A DNA stretch of 64,000 bases from Piscicola geometra (taxonomy: Eukaryota; Annelida; Clitellata; Hirudinida; Piscicolidae), in contig OX030956.1 of assembly GCA_943735955.1 (NCBI GenBank), positions 14,635,600 through 14,699,599 of the forward strand. Reading direction: 5' to 3'. Positions 33,810-44,100 of this stretch are shown here, one piece after another; the first letter of the stretch is position 1; each line of letters begins with the position of its first letter. A program made the position numbers and the translations under genes. The notes beneath the pieces were generated by a model that worked only from the letters and a program-made list of their open reading frames with translations, did no database searches and was not told where the DNA came from.

Positions 33810-35987
33810 ATGACCTCATCTAAATCCTTCGCTACGAGTCATTGTCTCAGCAAAGAAAATGCTGACGAAATCATTTCTGCCTCTGAGGCATCCGCAATTT
33901 TAATCAAGTCTGAAAATCCTGGTGACTTTCCATTCCAATATTTACCGACAGTTTGCCAGCTCAATGTCTTGTCTTTTTTGGACGGAAAAGAAAAGTTAGA
34001 GTGTATGAAAGTCTGTAAAGAATGGAGTTTCATCAAAAACGCTTCTCTCTGGAGGCATGTAAACTTGATGGAGTTTTGCAGCTCTCAGTCCGTCTTATCT
34101 TCCTTTGTTGCTTTCCTAGAATCCTTCAACTGCAGACTTAAATCCGTCAAACTAAGCTTCAACCACCTGAAGACAGACATCTCTTTGAATGATTTGCTGG
34201 AATCAGAAGTTGTTTCAAAACTTGAATCATTAGCAATCGACTGGGGTGAAGGGCAGAGTGATGATGAAGCTCTGCAGGATGTTTCCAACCTGAGGTATAA
34301 GAATCGCAGGCAACAGAGGTGCTTCATTAGTTTCTTCAGCAACGTTTGCAGCCGTCTTCCCCATCTCACTCATCTCGACACCATTTTTGACTGGTCTCCC
34401 AACAGCATCAACGCCCTAACCAATCTCACCAGCCTCAAAAGTCTCACTCTTTCTCGCTTCCCTGGCGTCATTGCTCAGTTCGAACAGTCCATCTTCTCTT
34501 CTCTCATTTCCTCTCTCCCTTGTCTCGAGGTCTTTTGCATGCACATGAAGAGCACCCTGGTTGGTCAGTACCAGAGCATCGAAGTCAACTCGCCATCCCT
34601 CCGCACCCTCGACCTCTCCAAGTGCCAGGGCTTCACCCTCACAGAGGCTAACCTTCCTTGCATGGACCATCTCATCTTACCTCCCAAATTCAAGAATCCC
34701 CTATCCCTCAACAACTTCCTCTGCCATCCAAACATGCTGCCACAACTCTTTCCAGAATGCAGTCTATTGGTAGGAGATGCAGATTCACAAGAGAAGACTT
34801 CAAAAGTAAATTCGTCAGATGATATTGCTTTGAATAATGAATTCTCGAGTGCCAATGAAGTCCCAGTAAAAGTTAAAAGTGAAGCATTGATTACTGAAAG
34901 TGGTAGTTCAATTGATAGCAAAATGCTCCAAGATCATCAACAGTCATTTGACTCTAGTGCTAATAATTCCATCATAATCATGAGCAAGAATAGAGATGAA
35001 ATGTCAAATGTTAATAATAATGATGACGACATTAATGAATTTAACAATGGTGAAATTAATCAAAATGAAGATCATGATGATAATTATATTAGCAAAAACA
35101 ACAACAACAATAATAATGATAATAACAGAAATAATAGAGTTGCAGTCAAGTACAGGTGTGTGAGTGAAGTGTTGGATAAGGGTTGCCCTTCTCTCATCAA
35201 CGTCAATGGCTTTCCTGTGGCAAATCTCAAGCAGAATAGTAATAAAAATAAAGTTAATCAAAAACGAAAACATAATAAAACTAATAATAGAATTAATGAC
35301 TTTTTCAATGATGGTGATAATGATATGGAGAATGCAAGTCATTTAGGAGGTGGTGAAAGAATACAAAATGATCATGCAATGAACATCTTCAAGTGCGAAG
35401 ACATTGCGAGTGTGTTTCCAATTGGGGAGATGGGCAGAAGTGCTAATGCATTCGTAAATGATTACGTTAACCTAGATAAAAATGTAAACAACAATACGAA
35501 CCAGGCTAGGGTTTATAACGATAAGAATAATAAGATTAACGGTAATAATAATATTAACAACAACGGTGTTAATGATATTTGCGGTGACGATAATTATTTT
35601 GTGTACAAGGATCTTAGTGATAATGATGATTATGACATTAGTTATGAAAGCACAGAAATCAAGGCTTTCGTAAACACCTACGATGGTTTATCTTGTGGAG
35701 CCGATGAGAATCTGGGCAGTAATTTAATTAAGGGCAATAATAGCTCAATTAAATTAGGAGATGATGAAGTTACAAATGCTTTTGATGACACTGTCAATTC
35801 ACCATTTGGTGTAGCTATATTTCTACCATTGTATCCTTCTAACACTATCGCAAATCGACTTGTTAACAACTTTGCCTACGATGTTTCTACTATATCGAAT
35901 GCTAATTTGTATAAACGAAATTATTCAGATGATAATTGCTATTTGAAATCATATTGTCCATCTTTCCATGATCAGCACAAGGAGTAG
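33810..35987 (+). CDS. F-box and leucine-rich protein with Asn-rich tail (725 aa)
   Basis: Probable substrate receptor of an SCF ubiquitin ligase. A single coding exon from ATG at 33810; the frame stays open a few codons upstream but only from a TTG. The F-box spans about 40-88: FQYLPTVCQLNVLSFLDG, then KVCKEW, then LWRHVNL, the usual L-P...L...FL / VCK.W / LW pattern that binds Skp1. Residues about 90-300 hold irregular leucine-rich repeats (LESLAIDW, LPHLTHLDTI, LTSLKSLTLSRF, SPSLRTLDLSKC). From about 315 the chain becomes Asn/Asp/Ser-rich and looks disordered, except for a more ordered island at about 443-475 (KYRCVSEVLDKGCPSLINVNGFPV). No named FBXL or FBXO family was recognised. The encoded Asn runs use both AAT and AAC. 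The F-box is confident; the target is unknown. Confidence 0.85.
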   Translation: MTSSKSFATSHCLSKENADEIISASEASAILIKSENPGDFPFQYLPTVCQLNVLSFLDGKEKLECMKVCKEWSFIKNASLWRHVNLMEFCSSQSVLSSFVAFLESFNCRLKSVKLSFNHLKTDISLNDLLESEVVSKLESLAIDWGEGQSDDEALQDVSNLRYKNRRQQRCFISFFSNVCSRLPHLTHLDTIFDWSPNSINALTNLTSLKSLTLSRFPGVIAQFEQSIFSSLISSLPCLEVFCMHMKSTLVGQYQSIEVNSPSLRTLDLSKCQGFTLTEANLPCMDHLILPPKFKNPLSLNNFLCHPNMLPQLFPECSLLVGDADSQEKTSKVNSSDDIALNNEFSSANEVPVKVKSEALITESGSSIDSKMLQDHQQSFDSSANNSIIIMSKNRDEMSNVNNNDDDINEFNNGEINQNEDHDDNYISKNNNNNNNDNNRNNRVAVKYRCVSEVLDKGCPSLINVNGFPVANLKQNSNKNKVNQKRKHNKTNNRINDFFNDGDNDMENASHLGGGERIQNDHAMNIFKCEDIASVFPIGEMGRSANAFVNDYVNLDKNVNNNTNQARVYNDKNNKINGNNNINNNGVNDICGDDNYFVYKDLSDNDDYDISYESTEIKAFVNTYDGLSCGADENLGSNLIKGNNSSIKLGDDEVTNAFDDTVNSPFGVAIFLPLYPSNTIANRLVNNFAYDVSTISNANLYKRNYSDDNCYLKSYCPSFHDQHKE

Positions 35988-38241
35988 TTAGCTTTCTAAT
36001 TGACTGTACGGGTATTATTGACTTCGTGCATTTTCAACATATCGCCAATTTTGTGTGTGAAGAAGATGCTGGTCCTTTCAATTTGTTGTATGCCATTATC
36101 TTATAAATTTAAATTGTCATTTATTTTTCACATTTTCCTCCTTATTTGTAAGTGACGATTAATTCTTATTATTTATTTATTTATCTAATTTATGTTATAA
36201 TTTTTTTTCTTTTTCTTAAACATTCGGAGTTTCCATTTTCAACTTGATATTTATATATATTTATGTTTGCAAGTATTTCTTGTTTGTCAATTACAATTCT
36301 CTAGTTACAAATGATCTTTTAATCCGACGACGATTGAATCTTAGTAGTTTGGAATTTCTACTAAACCAGTCTTATCCAATAAGAATATCAGTCGATATTT
36401 TCTTCACATTAGAGTCAATTCGTTAATAATATTTCTATATATATGTTAACAATTAACCACCTAAAATAAATACCAAAGCGACAATTGTGTTTTTCTACTT
36501 CTTCCCTCATGTGTAGACGTAATAGGCTACTAGTGGTGATGGCGAGGTGTAGTTACATTGTGTTTGTACTGAACAGTACTTGAATTTGTTCTTGAAACAA
36601 ATTTTAGTTTTGAACGACGGACTGTAGTCTTGGATAATGTATTATAGAAAATGTCACACATTCGAGATGATGAACTGTAGATTTATAACGTGCTTCAGAA
36701 TTTTCAGTTTGTGAATCGTTTATATTAAATAAGTGTTAATAAGAATTTAGTACTCACTTCAAATGTTAATTACCATTTGAAATTACCCTTCCGCTGTTTC
36801 ATAATTTCTTGTTGAGATTTTGACTTAGTCATAGAAAGTTTTTTTTATTCTATTCCATTTTCAGTTTTATATCGACCATTTTTATCTCGATGTTGTTCTC
36901 TTTTTTATTTTGTTTATCACGTCATTTAAGGTGCGAACATACATGACGAAGGCCTGTTGTTCGCGCGCATCGTCGCAAACAACCTCGTTATTCATAGCGA
37001 ACAAAGGTTATGAAGGGTAGGCTAGGGTGAACGTCTTGATAAATTGTATGAATATTTATTATACGTCCCTCCTTCACTTGTTTGCAAATAACAAAAAAAG
37101 TTTGTACCTTTATATAGAGTGTTTAAGACAATAGTTTATATGTATTTTCAGTGTTTGTACTTTTGATATGGCAAAAATTCGTCTATAAAAATACACTAAT
37201 TGAAAAAAACAAGATACACAAACATATTTTTCCATAATGTTATTTTTCAACGCCCTTTGCACCCTCAATTAATGAAGCGTTATCATAGTTATCATACCTA
37301 CATGTTTGGGTAGACGTGATTCGTATTTTAAGAATGTTTAAGTACTGTGACTAAATAAAATGACTATATAAATGCTAATTGACGAGTTAATTAGTTTAAG
37401 TATCAAACACTTCACTTACCATTCGTGTGAATATTCTCAAAATGTGGTTTGTAGAATGCTGGTTATAGAATGTCGATTAAACATGTTTCTCAATTTGTCA
37501 GATAATTTTCAGTCAGGTATTATTAATATTCAATTATTTTCTTGAGGAATGTGGCGGATTTATTTTAATGAATTATATTATTATTTATTTTTATTAAATT
37601 CTTCATCTTTTTTTGACATACTTTTGAAAAATACATCTATATAGTAATCTTTGTGATATTTAGCAAGTCAACTCTGGCTTGGCATTCATATACGATTGTA
37701 TATGAGTGTACTTTTTGTGTTTCAGATTGTAAAAGTTAAATATGAAAATAAACTACGAGATACTTTTATTTCGAAAAATTCCAACATTTTAACTTAGTTG
37801 ATTGTGGTCTTTAATTATAAGATTAATTGAGATAAGAAACAAAATACTAAGCTACCAATGGGTAAATAACGGATTGATAAAAGCATCAACAGGCACTTTG
37901 AACATTTCATACTTTTAATGAAATGAGTATACAATGAAAGGAAATAAAACAGCTAATACTAGCTCTTGATGAAGCATGATGAAGGACAAATTATTAATTT
38001 TAGCCAAAACTTAGATTGGAAAAAAATAATTAAAAAAGTTAAATACAAATTTATTTTACAAAATGTTAAAGACAAAGTATGAATTTCTAGTCAATCTTTA
38101 ATTTACAAAAGCATGATTTAACTAAAAGCCGAAACGAAAAATGTAAAGTAAGAAGATTAATTTATACATATCTATGAAAACCTTGGAAAAATGAATCTAA
38201 ATATGGTTTGAAAATAAAACCAAACCATAGACCATTAATGA
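35988..38241. other. 3' region of the F-box gene and intergenic
   Basis: AT-rich; probable 3' UTR with AATAAA-like signals (near 36470, and again near 37370 and 37745). A short CpG-rich island at 36930-37030 includes a possible hairpin (36956-36983). No gene is visible. The small open frame 36244-36426 lacks coding character. Confidence 0.4.
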
Positions 38242-39168
38242 TTATTTCTCATGATCAATGAATCCTATTTTGATGAGGAAGGTTTCAAGGGCTCTCAAGT
38301 ACTTATCAGGGTGTCTGAGATAGTTCTGTGCATGAAGTGACCTGGTCCAGCAGCCAACACTCACATCCATCTTGCCCTCCTCCCTCCATTTCTCCAGGAG
38401 ATCTTCAGTGCCTGAACACAACTCATCATCAGTTGAGTGGTACACCAATGTGTCTACATGGTGAGGTTGTTGTAGGAACTTTTCTGAAGCTTCTAGGTAC
38501 TTATCCTCTCCTATGGTAAGAGGAAGAGATGATCGGTAGGCTTTTAATGCTTCTTTGTAGTTTCCTAACACCATGCCATCAAATATTTGACCCTTGATTC
38601 TGTTTATGTTGAACAAGTCAAATGAGTGGGATAGTTGGTTGCACATAAGAAAGTATAAGAAAGCTCCTGATGAAGTGGTGTGCACTAGAAAGTTCTCTAT
38701 GCTCAGAGGCAGATTATTACCTGATAACCTGGAGATCAGATCTGCAACTAACATACTTCCTGTTTCAGGAACAACGAAATTTTTTGTTCTAGGTCGAACC
38801 ACAAGAACGTCTAGCAAGTTTTGGTGATAAAAATATGTGATTTTCTGTATATACTCGTCACTGGAATCATGATGAGGAAAAAGAAGCACACAGTTTTTGG
38901 CTTTCACAATATTCAACTTTTCATCTGCAGGCCTTTCCACCGTTTGCAAACAGATATTTACCGTTATATTTTCATAATTTATTTTTCTTGGTAGTTTTAT
39001 GGCTCTCGATTCGTCTAATTTTTTCTGCAACATGGATAATCTGAAATTGGTCGCATAATCTGGCTTAGTTGTATTATAAAACTTATAGTAGTTTCGAAAT
39101 TCATTAATAAAGTAACTGTTTTTATTTTTAACAATAGGAAACAATTTTATTGTAATTGAAAAAACCAT
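38242..39168 (-). CDS. TMEM53/DUF829-like alpha/beta-hydrolase-fold protein (308 aa)
   Basis: Single-exon gene. Residues about 90-300 follow the layout of the DUF829/TMEM53 family. There is a buried strand NCVLLFPHHDSS where TMEM53 has VVLLGWWGCRD. The nucleophile-elbow-like FLVHTTSSGAFLYFL (S166-S167-G168) sits where the family has HVFSNGG. GQIFDGMV (D197) corresponds to GTIFDSAP. LVYHSTDDELC (D247/D248) corresponds to LYLYSRADEV, and SLHAQNYLRHPDKY (H279) to SAHVSHLRDYPTYY. Ser, Asp and His positions of a hydrolase triad are therefore all present, but no substrate is known for the family. The first 70 residues are divergent, and there is no clear transmembrane segment, unlike vertebrate TMEM53, which is a nuclear-envelope protein. 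It is the most downstream gene of a minus-strand cluster, 135 bases from the next one. Confidence 0.75.
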   Translation of the reverse strand: MVFSITIKLFPIVKNKNSYFINEFRNYYKFYNTTKPDYATNFRLSMLQKKLDESRAIKLPRKINYENITVNICLQTVERPADEKLNIVKAKNCVLLFPHHDSSDEYIQKITYFYHQNLLDVLVVRPRTKNFVVPETGSMLVADLISRLSGNNLPLSIENFLVHTTSSGAFLYFLMCNQLSHSFDLFNINRIKGQIFDGMVLGNYKEALKAYRSSLPLTIGEDKYLEASEKFLQQPHHVDTLVYHSTDDELCSGTEDLLEKWREEGKMDVSVGCWTRSLHAQNYLRHPDKYLRALETFLIKIGFIDHEK

Positions 39169-39303
39169 TTCGGTATTTAAAAAAATCTAACTAACAAGCA
39201 ATTCTGACATACTATAAATAAAGTTATACAAAAACATATAATCGGAAGTTCAAAATGTATAAATATAAATTTAATTGAATTATTTCAAAACTTGGAAAAT
39301 ATT

Positions 39304-39761
39304 TTAATAAGATGATACATCTCCAAGGAGATCTTCAAGTGGTGGAATAATGTCATTTTTGTGCACTATTGCCGTTAAATTAAGGTATTTTCTGTAAGTG
39401 TTGCATCTTTCAGTTTGGCAAACGAAGTAAGCTATCTTTATGGTGTTGAACCTTTTAATGTATGTGTAAGAAGCTTCGTTACCAAAGGTAAAGTCAGTGC
39501 AGCCGATCAGTGAATACTCATTTGGGGACGCATCTTTTGTGGTAAAGAAATAAACTTCATATTAAATCCCGATTAGATCTTGGGAATAAGTTATTTTCTC
39601 TGAAACTCACAAGGAACAGCTATATAACACATTTGGGTATTGCGATTACAAATCATGGTTTCTAACTCCTTTTGGTGAACATAATCTCCACTGTAGCAAT
39701 GAAGAGAAGCTTTACAGAGCAAGCAACACAAAGTTATTTGAATTAAACATATTTTAATCAT
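39304..39761 (-). CDS. Small secreted Ly6/three-finger-like protein, copy A (126 aa)
   Basis: Two exons, 39761-39611 and 39533-39304, joined in phase 1 (CCT T|GTGAGT donor, ACAAAAG acceptor); stop TAA. Residues 1-20 form a hydrophobic, Cys/Leu-rich signal peptide. The mature part has six cysteines, C22, C38, C45, C62, C89, C94, ending in the C-x4-C-N pattern (CQTERCN) typical of Ly-6/uPAR three-finger domains. Several of the family's usual cysteines are missing. No hydrophobic C-terminal tail for a GPI anchor is seen. Its closest relative visible here is the neighbouring copy B, with the same intron and identical cysteine spacing. The family tie is tentative, and function (extracellular binding or signalling) cannot be read from the sequence. 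Confidence 0.75.
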
Positions 39762-40055
39762 TTTTCTCCTTTTAAATTGTAAACTTTAATTCTTCAAGTT
39801 TTTGTATTTGACGTAGACAAATACTTTTAAACAAAGCATTAAAATTAAATTTGATATATAAAAACGGTTAGAAAAAATTTATTTACAATATTTTTATTTT
39901 ATAAATTGTATTGTCCTAGATCCATGGTACGAAAACTTAATCAAACGTAATAAACTAGGATAAATAAGAATTTCTTCAAGTTGTGAGAAAAAAAAGAAGA
40001 CAAAAAATTCGAATTAGAGATTTCAATGAGTAGAATATCTTTTGTTCGAATTGAT

Positions 40056-40645
40056 TTATTCATCAAGTTCTTCTAAAATATCTTCTAAATGTAAAAATAC
40101 ATCACCCTTCTTTATCCTTCTTTTCATATCGAGGTAGCTTTCGTAGCTGTTACACATGCTAGCCTTACAAACCAAGTAAATGACGGTTCCAAATTCAAGG
40201 TCCTTGCGAAATCTAAAGTGTTCATCTTCTCCAAAGGTGTATGCCGTACATCCTTGCAGTGATATTTCATCGGATCCTTTGACTGTGAAACCATATACTA
40301 GTCATATTGTTGGCTTTAATATTTATAATTGGTTCTATTCAAGACAAGTTAGTTTTCATTGCTTTAATTTGAGGTTTTAATTCTATTGATTTTATGATAG
40401 AAAAAAAACAGGTTTATTAAAATATTGACTGATTAATATTGAAATAAATATATAATTTTAACATTTTTCAACCATTAAAACTTACAAGGAATGGCAATAT
40501 AGCACATTTGTTTTTTTCTGTTACACATTCTCGTTGGTAAAACTGTGCTATTTGTATAGTCACCTTCAAAACACTCGATATTGGCACTACAAAAATTAAA
40601 AAGATAAACGAATCCTATAAAAGTAAAGACGTTTGACTTTTTCAT
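40056..40645 (-). CDS. Small secreted Ly6/three-finger-like protein, copy B (128 aa)
   Basis: Two exons, 40645-40486 and 40282-40056, phase 1 at the same codon as copy A (CCT T|GTAAGT); stop TAA. The start chosen is the Met before KKSNVF, because it opens a good signal peptide (to about residue 21, FCSA); an upstream in-frame ATG at 40729 would bury it. Mature cysteines C25, C41, C48, C65, C92, C97 have spacing identical to copy A, and the domain ends CKASMCN. Shared blocks with copy A include MCNRKKQMCYIAIP (MICNRNTQMCYIAVP in A) and GCTAYTFG (GCTDFTFG in A). The C-terminus is acidic (LEDILEELDE), paralleling LEDLLGD in A. A tandem duplicate of copy A, 294 bases away; no GPI signal is visible. 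Confidence 0.75.
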
Positions 40646-40919
40646 ATTCGTTAAGTTACTAGAGAGAAAAAAGAATAAATGTTCATGGATTATTATGACG
40701 ATGTCGATGTTTTTATCACGTAATGTCATGGATTTATCAATGAAAAGAGCTTTATTTTTTAATTAATGTACATTTAAATGCTCGATCACATGTAATGAAA
40801 TTAGATATACAATTAAATGGTGAATAAGTTTCACGATTCAACACAACCTGACTACTATGACTCAACCATGCAACGAATATTGTACAAATGACATAGATGT
40901 AAACCATGCTAACTAATCG

Positions 40920-42933
40920 TCAAATTTCTTTCTCTTTTTTTATTTTTACTTCTTTATTTTCTTCAACATTGTTAACAGATTGTTGAAGAGATGGGTGAAG
41001 GGAATGGGAAGAGGTGCTGGAAGCGGTGGTTGTGGTGGCAGGGGTGGAAGAGAGGGCTGGAGTGTTGGCTCCAAGAATGGTCTCAATCTCATTCAGCATG
41101 AAAGCCCAAGGAATGGAAGAACCCACTAAGGGACACTTTCTTCCACTTGGACAGTACACTTCACTGCCACCACCTTGCCGCTTGATGCTCTCTTTCGAGC
41201 ATGGAAAGCAAAACTTGTGTTCAGAAACTGACGGACATTGCACGAAATGCGTGTCTTCGAGTCTTTCCTTGCATAAGGTGCATCTCAAGTTTTCAATCGA
41301 GGCCTGGTGGTTTGAACCGCCTGACATAGGATCGACACTGCTTCTTCCTCCCACGTCGTTCGGAGAGCCTCGTCTACGCAGGTCTGCAGGCCCTGAGAGC
41401 GAGTCGAAGCCATTGGGCTGCTTGCTGTCATCGAAGGGAGACATGCGACAGAGCGATGGCGAGCCTCCTCTGGCGTTGATTCCAATCGAATTCATCAGCA
41501 CAGACGGAGGCAAGAGCGGAAAACAAAAACTTGGATCTACGCCTGACGCTCTAGCAGAAGGTGACAAGAGGAGGTTTGAAGCGTTTCCGATAAGATTTGC
41601 AGTGGCAGCGTTATGGAGCGACATCTTGAGAGCCTCAGCCTGCATCCACATGTGACGGTGGTTGAAGTCCAAACCGAGCCTCTTGCACATTTGTCCCAGT
41701 TCGATCTCGTCCAGATTGGCGGCAGACGATTTCCTCTTCACTTGCTGTAGCACATTCGCCAGTTTCATCGACTGTGCGCTGATGTAACGTTGAAGGCCCA
41801 AGATAGACTCGACAGTGGGCGCTGAGTGGGTGGGTAGGTGATCTTTCTTTAAAGGTTCCGAAAAGTTTCTCACCTGCTCAGGCAACAAATCGTTCAGTGG
41901 TCTCCATTCGTCTGAATCTGGTTTCATTTTGTATTGCAAATGTTTGAAATTGGTCGCTAGAGAGCTGGCGAAATCCTTGAATATGGGATCTAGGTTGACC
42001 ATCTGCTTTTGTATGAGGTCATTTCTGAAAACATTTCCTGAACCAGTTGGCAACTCCACAACGATAATCATCTCGAAGTCCAAGCCTTGGTACCTTTTTG
42101 CTTCAAACGCAAGTATTCTACCGGTGTTCTTGTGGTCTGACTTGTGTCTCAGTTCAAAAGGCGTGCAGCCACTGAGAAGATTAAGCGAGTCAGACACTTG
42201 TTTCGGAGTAGGTCCGTCCATAACGCCAGTGACGGCATGATCGCTGTGGCTGGAAGGACTGGAGTTGTCACTATTGGAAGTGTCTTGATGAGCATTATGG
42301 GACTTTTTAGCGGAGTTGACAGCGTGAGACGGTGCTCCTAGAGGAACGGTTACAGACCTGTTGGGGTGTGGTAGTGGGGGGAGATGTGGTGGACAAATCC
42401 CACTCGAAAGCATGGAGTGGTATGAAGAGAGACCCAAGCGGAGGGGCAGATCTTCAAGATGACGTGTGTGCAATGCCGGTCTTGGTATGTTTGCAGCGGG
42501 AGCTTGACTTCTCGTGGGATTACTGTCGTTGCCATTGTTGATGCTGCTATGATTGCTGGCGTTCCTGCTAGTTAGCAAGTTGACGCTGTTGTTTTTGCTG
42601 AAGTGGCTTTGTTGCTGAAGGTGAGATAATGAAGTTGGAAACTGAAGTCTGTTCGTTTCCACTCCGTGCAGACGTTTAAGTTGCCTTGCGAGCTCTATGA
42701 CCTGAAAAACCATAATTTTAAATCATCAAAATGTACAACCTATTATATTAAACAACTGTAGTTACGACCACAACCACACCAACCATTTCAATTCTGTCGG
42801 GTCCTTCATAGTTGACGCAACCTCTGCATACCGGCTCGCTAAAGTCCACAAGCATCGCCCATGGAGTTCTGGGCAGGTCGCAAAGGTAGCAGTGTTGTCT
42901 CTGCGGAACCCTTGAGCTTGATTGTAGTGCCAT
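40920..42933 (-). CDS. IRF2BP-family transcriptional co-regulator / RING protein (2 exons, 643 aa)
   Basis: Homologue of interferon regulatory factor 2-binding proteins (IRF2BP1, IRF2BP2, IRF2BPL), nuclear co-repressors with ubiquitin-ligase-type RING domains. Exons 42933-42784 and 42701-40920, phase 0. Exon 1 encodes the N-terminal C4 zinc finger, C15/C18/C36/C39, within [14 protein letters not shown] and [15 protein letters not shown], nearly identical to the vertebrate proteins. Exon 2 begins [13 protein letters not shown], also conserved. The C-terminal C3HC4 RING begins at C524: [18 protein letters not shown], then [15 protein letters not shown], then [12 protein letters not shown] and [13 protein letters not shown]. 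The linker is Ser/Pro/His-rich with some conserved central blocks ([20 protein letters not shown]). A Lys/Glu-rich tail ends the protein. Which vertebrate paralogue it corresponds to cannot be said; invertebrates usually have one. Confidence 0.95.
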
Positions 42934-43915
42934 GCTGTTGTCGTTGTCGTGGGGTATATAGTTGTGGCCGTTGTAATAGTTATGGGTCTTGGAGATGAAT
43001 TTTGCTAATATAAGACCTTCTCTGACTGATTTGAGATGAGTCGCTTAAAGTAATTGTTGAGAAGATGGATCACGATAAACGTTATGTAAGACAAGTTTTA
43101 ATAATCTGGTCTAAGTTTTTGTTTTTAAAGTTGTGACTGAAATGTTTTTTCGTTTCTTGATGGCATTATCTGTGTTTTTATTATAATATAATCATCAAAA
43201 ATAGGCCTCACTGGAGTAGATTAAATAAATAAATAAATATAAAAGAGTATAAAAAAACTTTATTATTTGTTTTTTAAAAAATAGATAATAAAAGAATCGA
43301 GTTTTTATGCATAAACTTTCTGATTAGAACTCACCTCTATTTCATTTGAGTAAATTGTATTATTCAACATTAATTTATGTTTCAATTTAAAACTTTTGTT
43401 CTAATATTTTAATACTTTATCGTTTAAATTTAAATAATAGATAAAATTGGTCACCAATTTAAAAACACAAATATTTTTATAAGAAACAGCACAGTAAAGG
43501 TTAGAAATCTAAATGTTCCTTCCGAATTTGAGCACCTCCATAGTTTTATATATACTCTTTTCCGTCCCTCTTTTTTCTTCACAGTCTCTCCATTATTAAA
43601 TAAAGATCTTTCTTGTTGTCTTGCACTCACCCATCTCACGCACCTCACGCACGCATTACTTTACCATTACTTCACTTTAAAACATTTATATTTCAACACA
43701 CGTCTACAATTCTAAATAGTTAGTTTTTTTAAAAATTAGTTTAAAAAACTTAACTTTTTTCTCTTATTTTTTTTATATATCATCACTAACTAAAAACTCG
43801 ATCACAAATAACCTCCACCCTCAAAGTTCACTAGAATCATCACTTGACCAATAAACACCACCACCCCGCACCATCGACCTCCACCTTGCAACCTCCATCT
43901 CAATCATTCCTTCAT
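42934..43915. other. IRF2BP upstream region
   Basis: Probable 5' UTR and promoter of the minus-strand IRF2BP gene, then AT-rich sequence and a CACC/CTCC-rich stretch (43800-43925). No TATA box stands out. The open frame 43451-43648 is not convincing. Confidence 0.4.
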
Positions 43916-43919
43916 CACT

Positions 43920-44100
43920 CCTTCTCCAACCCTCTAAAGCCTCTTCGGTCTACGTGACGCGAATGCCGAATGCCTTCGTTCTCGAGAGGCATCAAGCCAT
44001 AATCATGACTGGCCCGGATCGATGAGCCATTAATCAACTCATTAATTATTATCCGCATGTTTATAATATTAATTATGCGCGTGAGGGTAATACTGATAGA
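43920..44100. promoter_or_regulatory. Candidate enhancer with clustered homeodomain cores
   Basis: A CpG-containing block (TACGTGACGCGAATGCCG, CTCGAGAGGC, GGCCCGGATCGATGAG) runs into a cluster of ATTAAT/TTAATTAT cores: CATTAATCAACTC, CATTAATTATTATCC, ATATTAATTATGCGCG. It is non-coding in all frames and about 1 kb upstream of IRF2BP exon 1. The regulatory role is inferred. Confidence 0.3.

Noticed and set aside
40646..40729. Longer start for Ly6-like copy B at 40729
   Set aside because: Starting there would place the signal peptide well inside the protein. The Met at 40645 gives a standard signal peptide and matches copy A.
41014..41655. 213-residue plus-strand open frame
   Set aside because: It is antisense to the well-supported IRF2BP exon and has no family features of its own.
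38242..42933. Minus-strand gene cluster as an operon
   Set aside because: Spacing is not uniformly tight, each gene has its own flanking AT-rich spacer, and no trans-splice evidence can be seen in DNA alone. The functions are unrelated.
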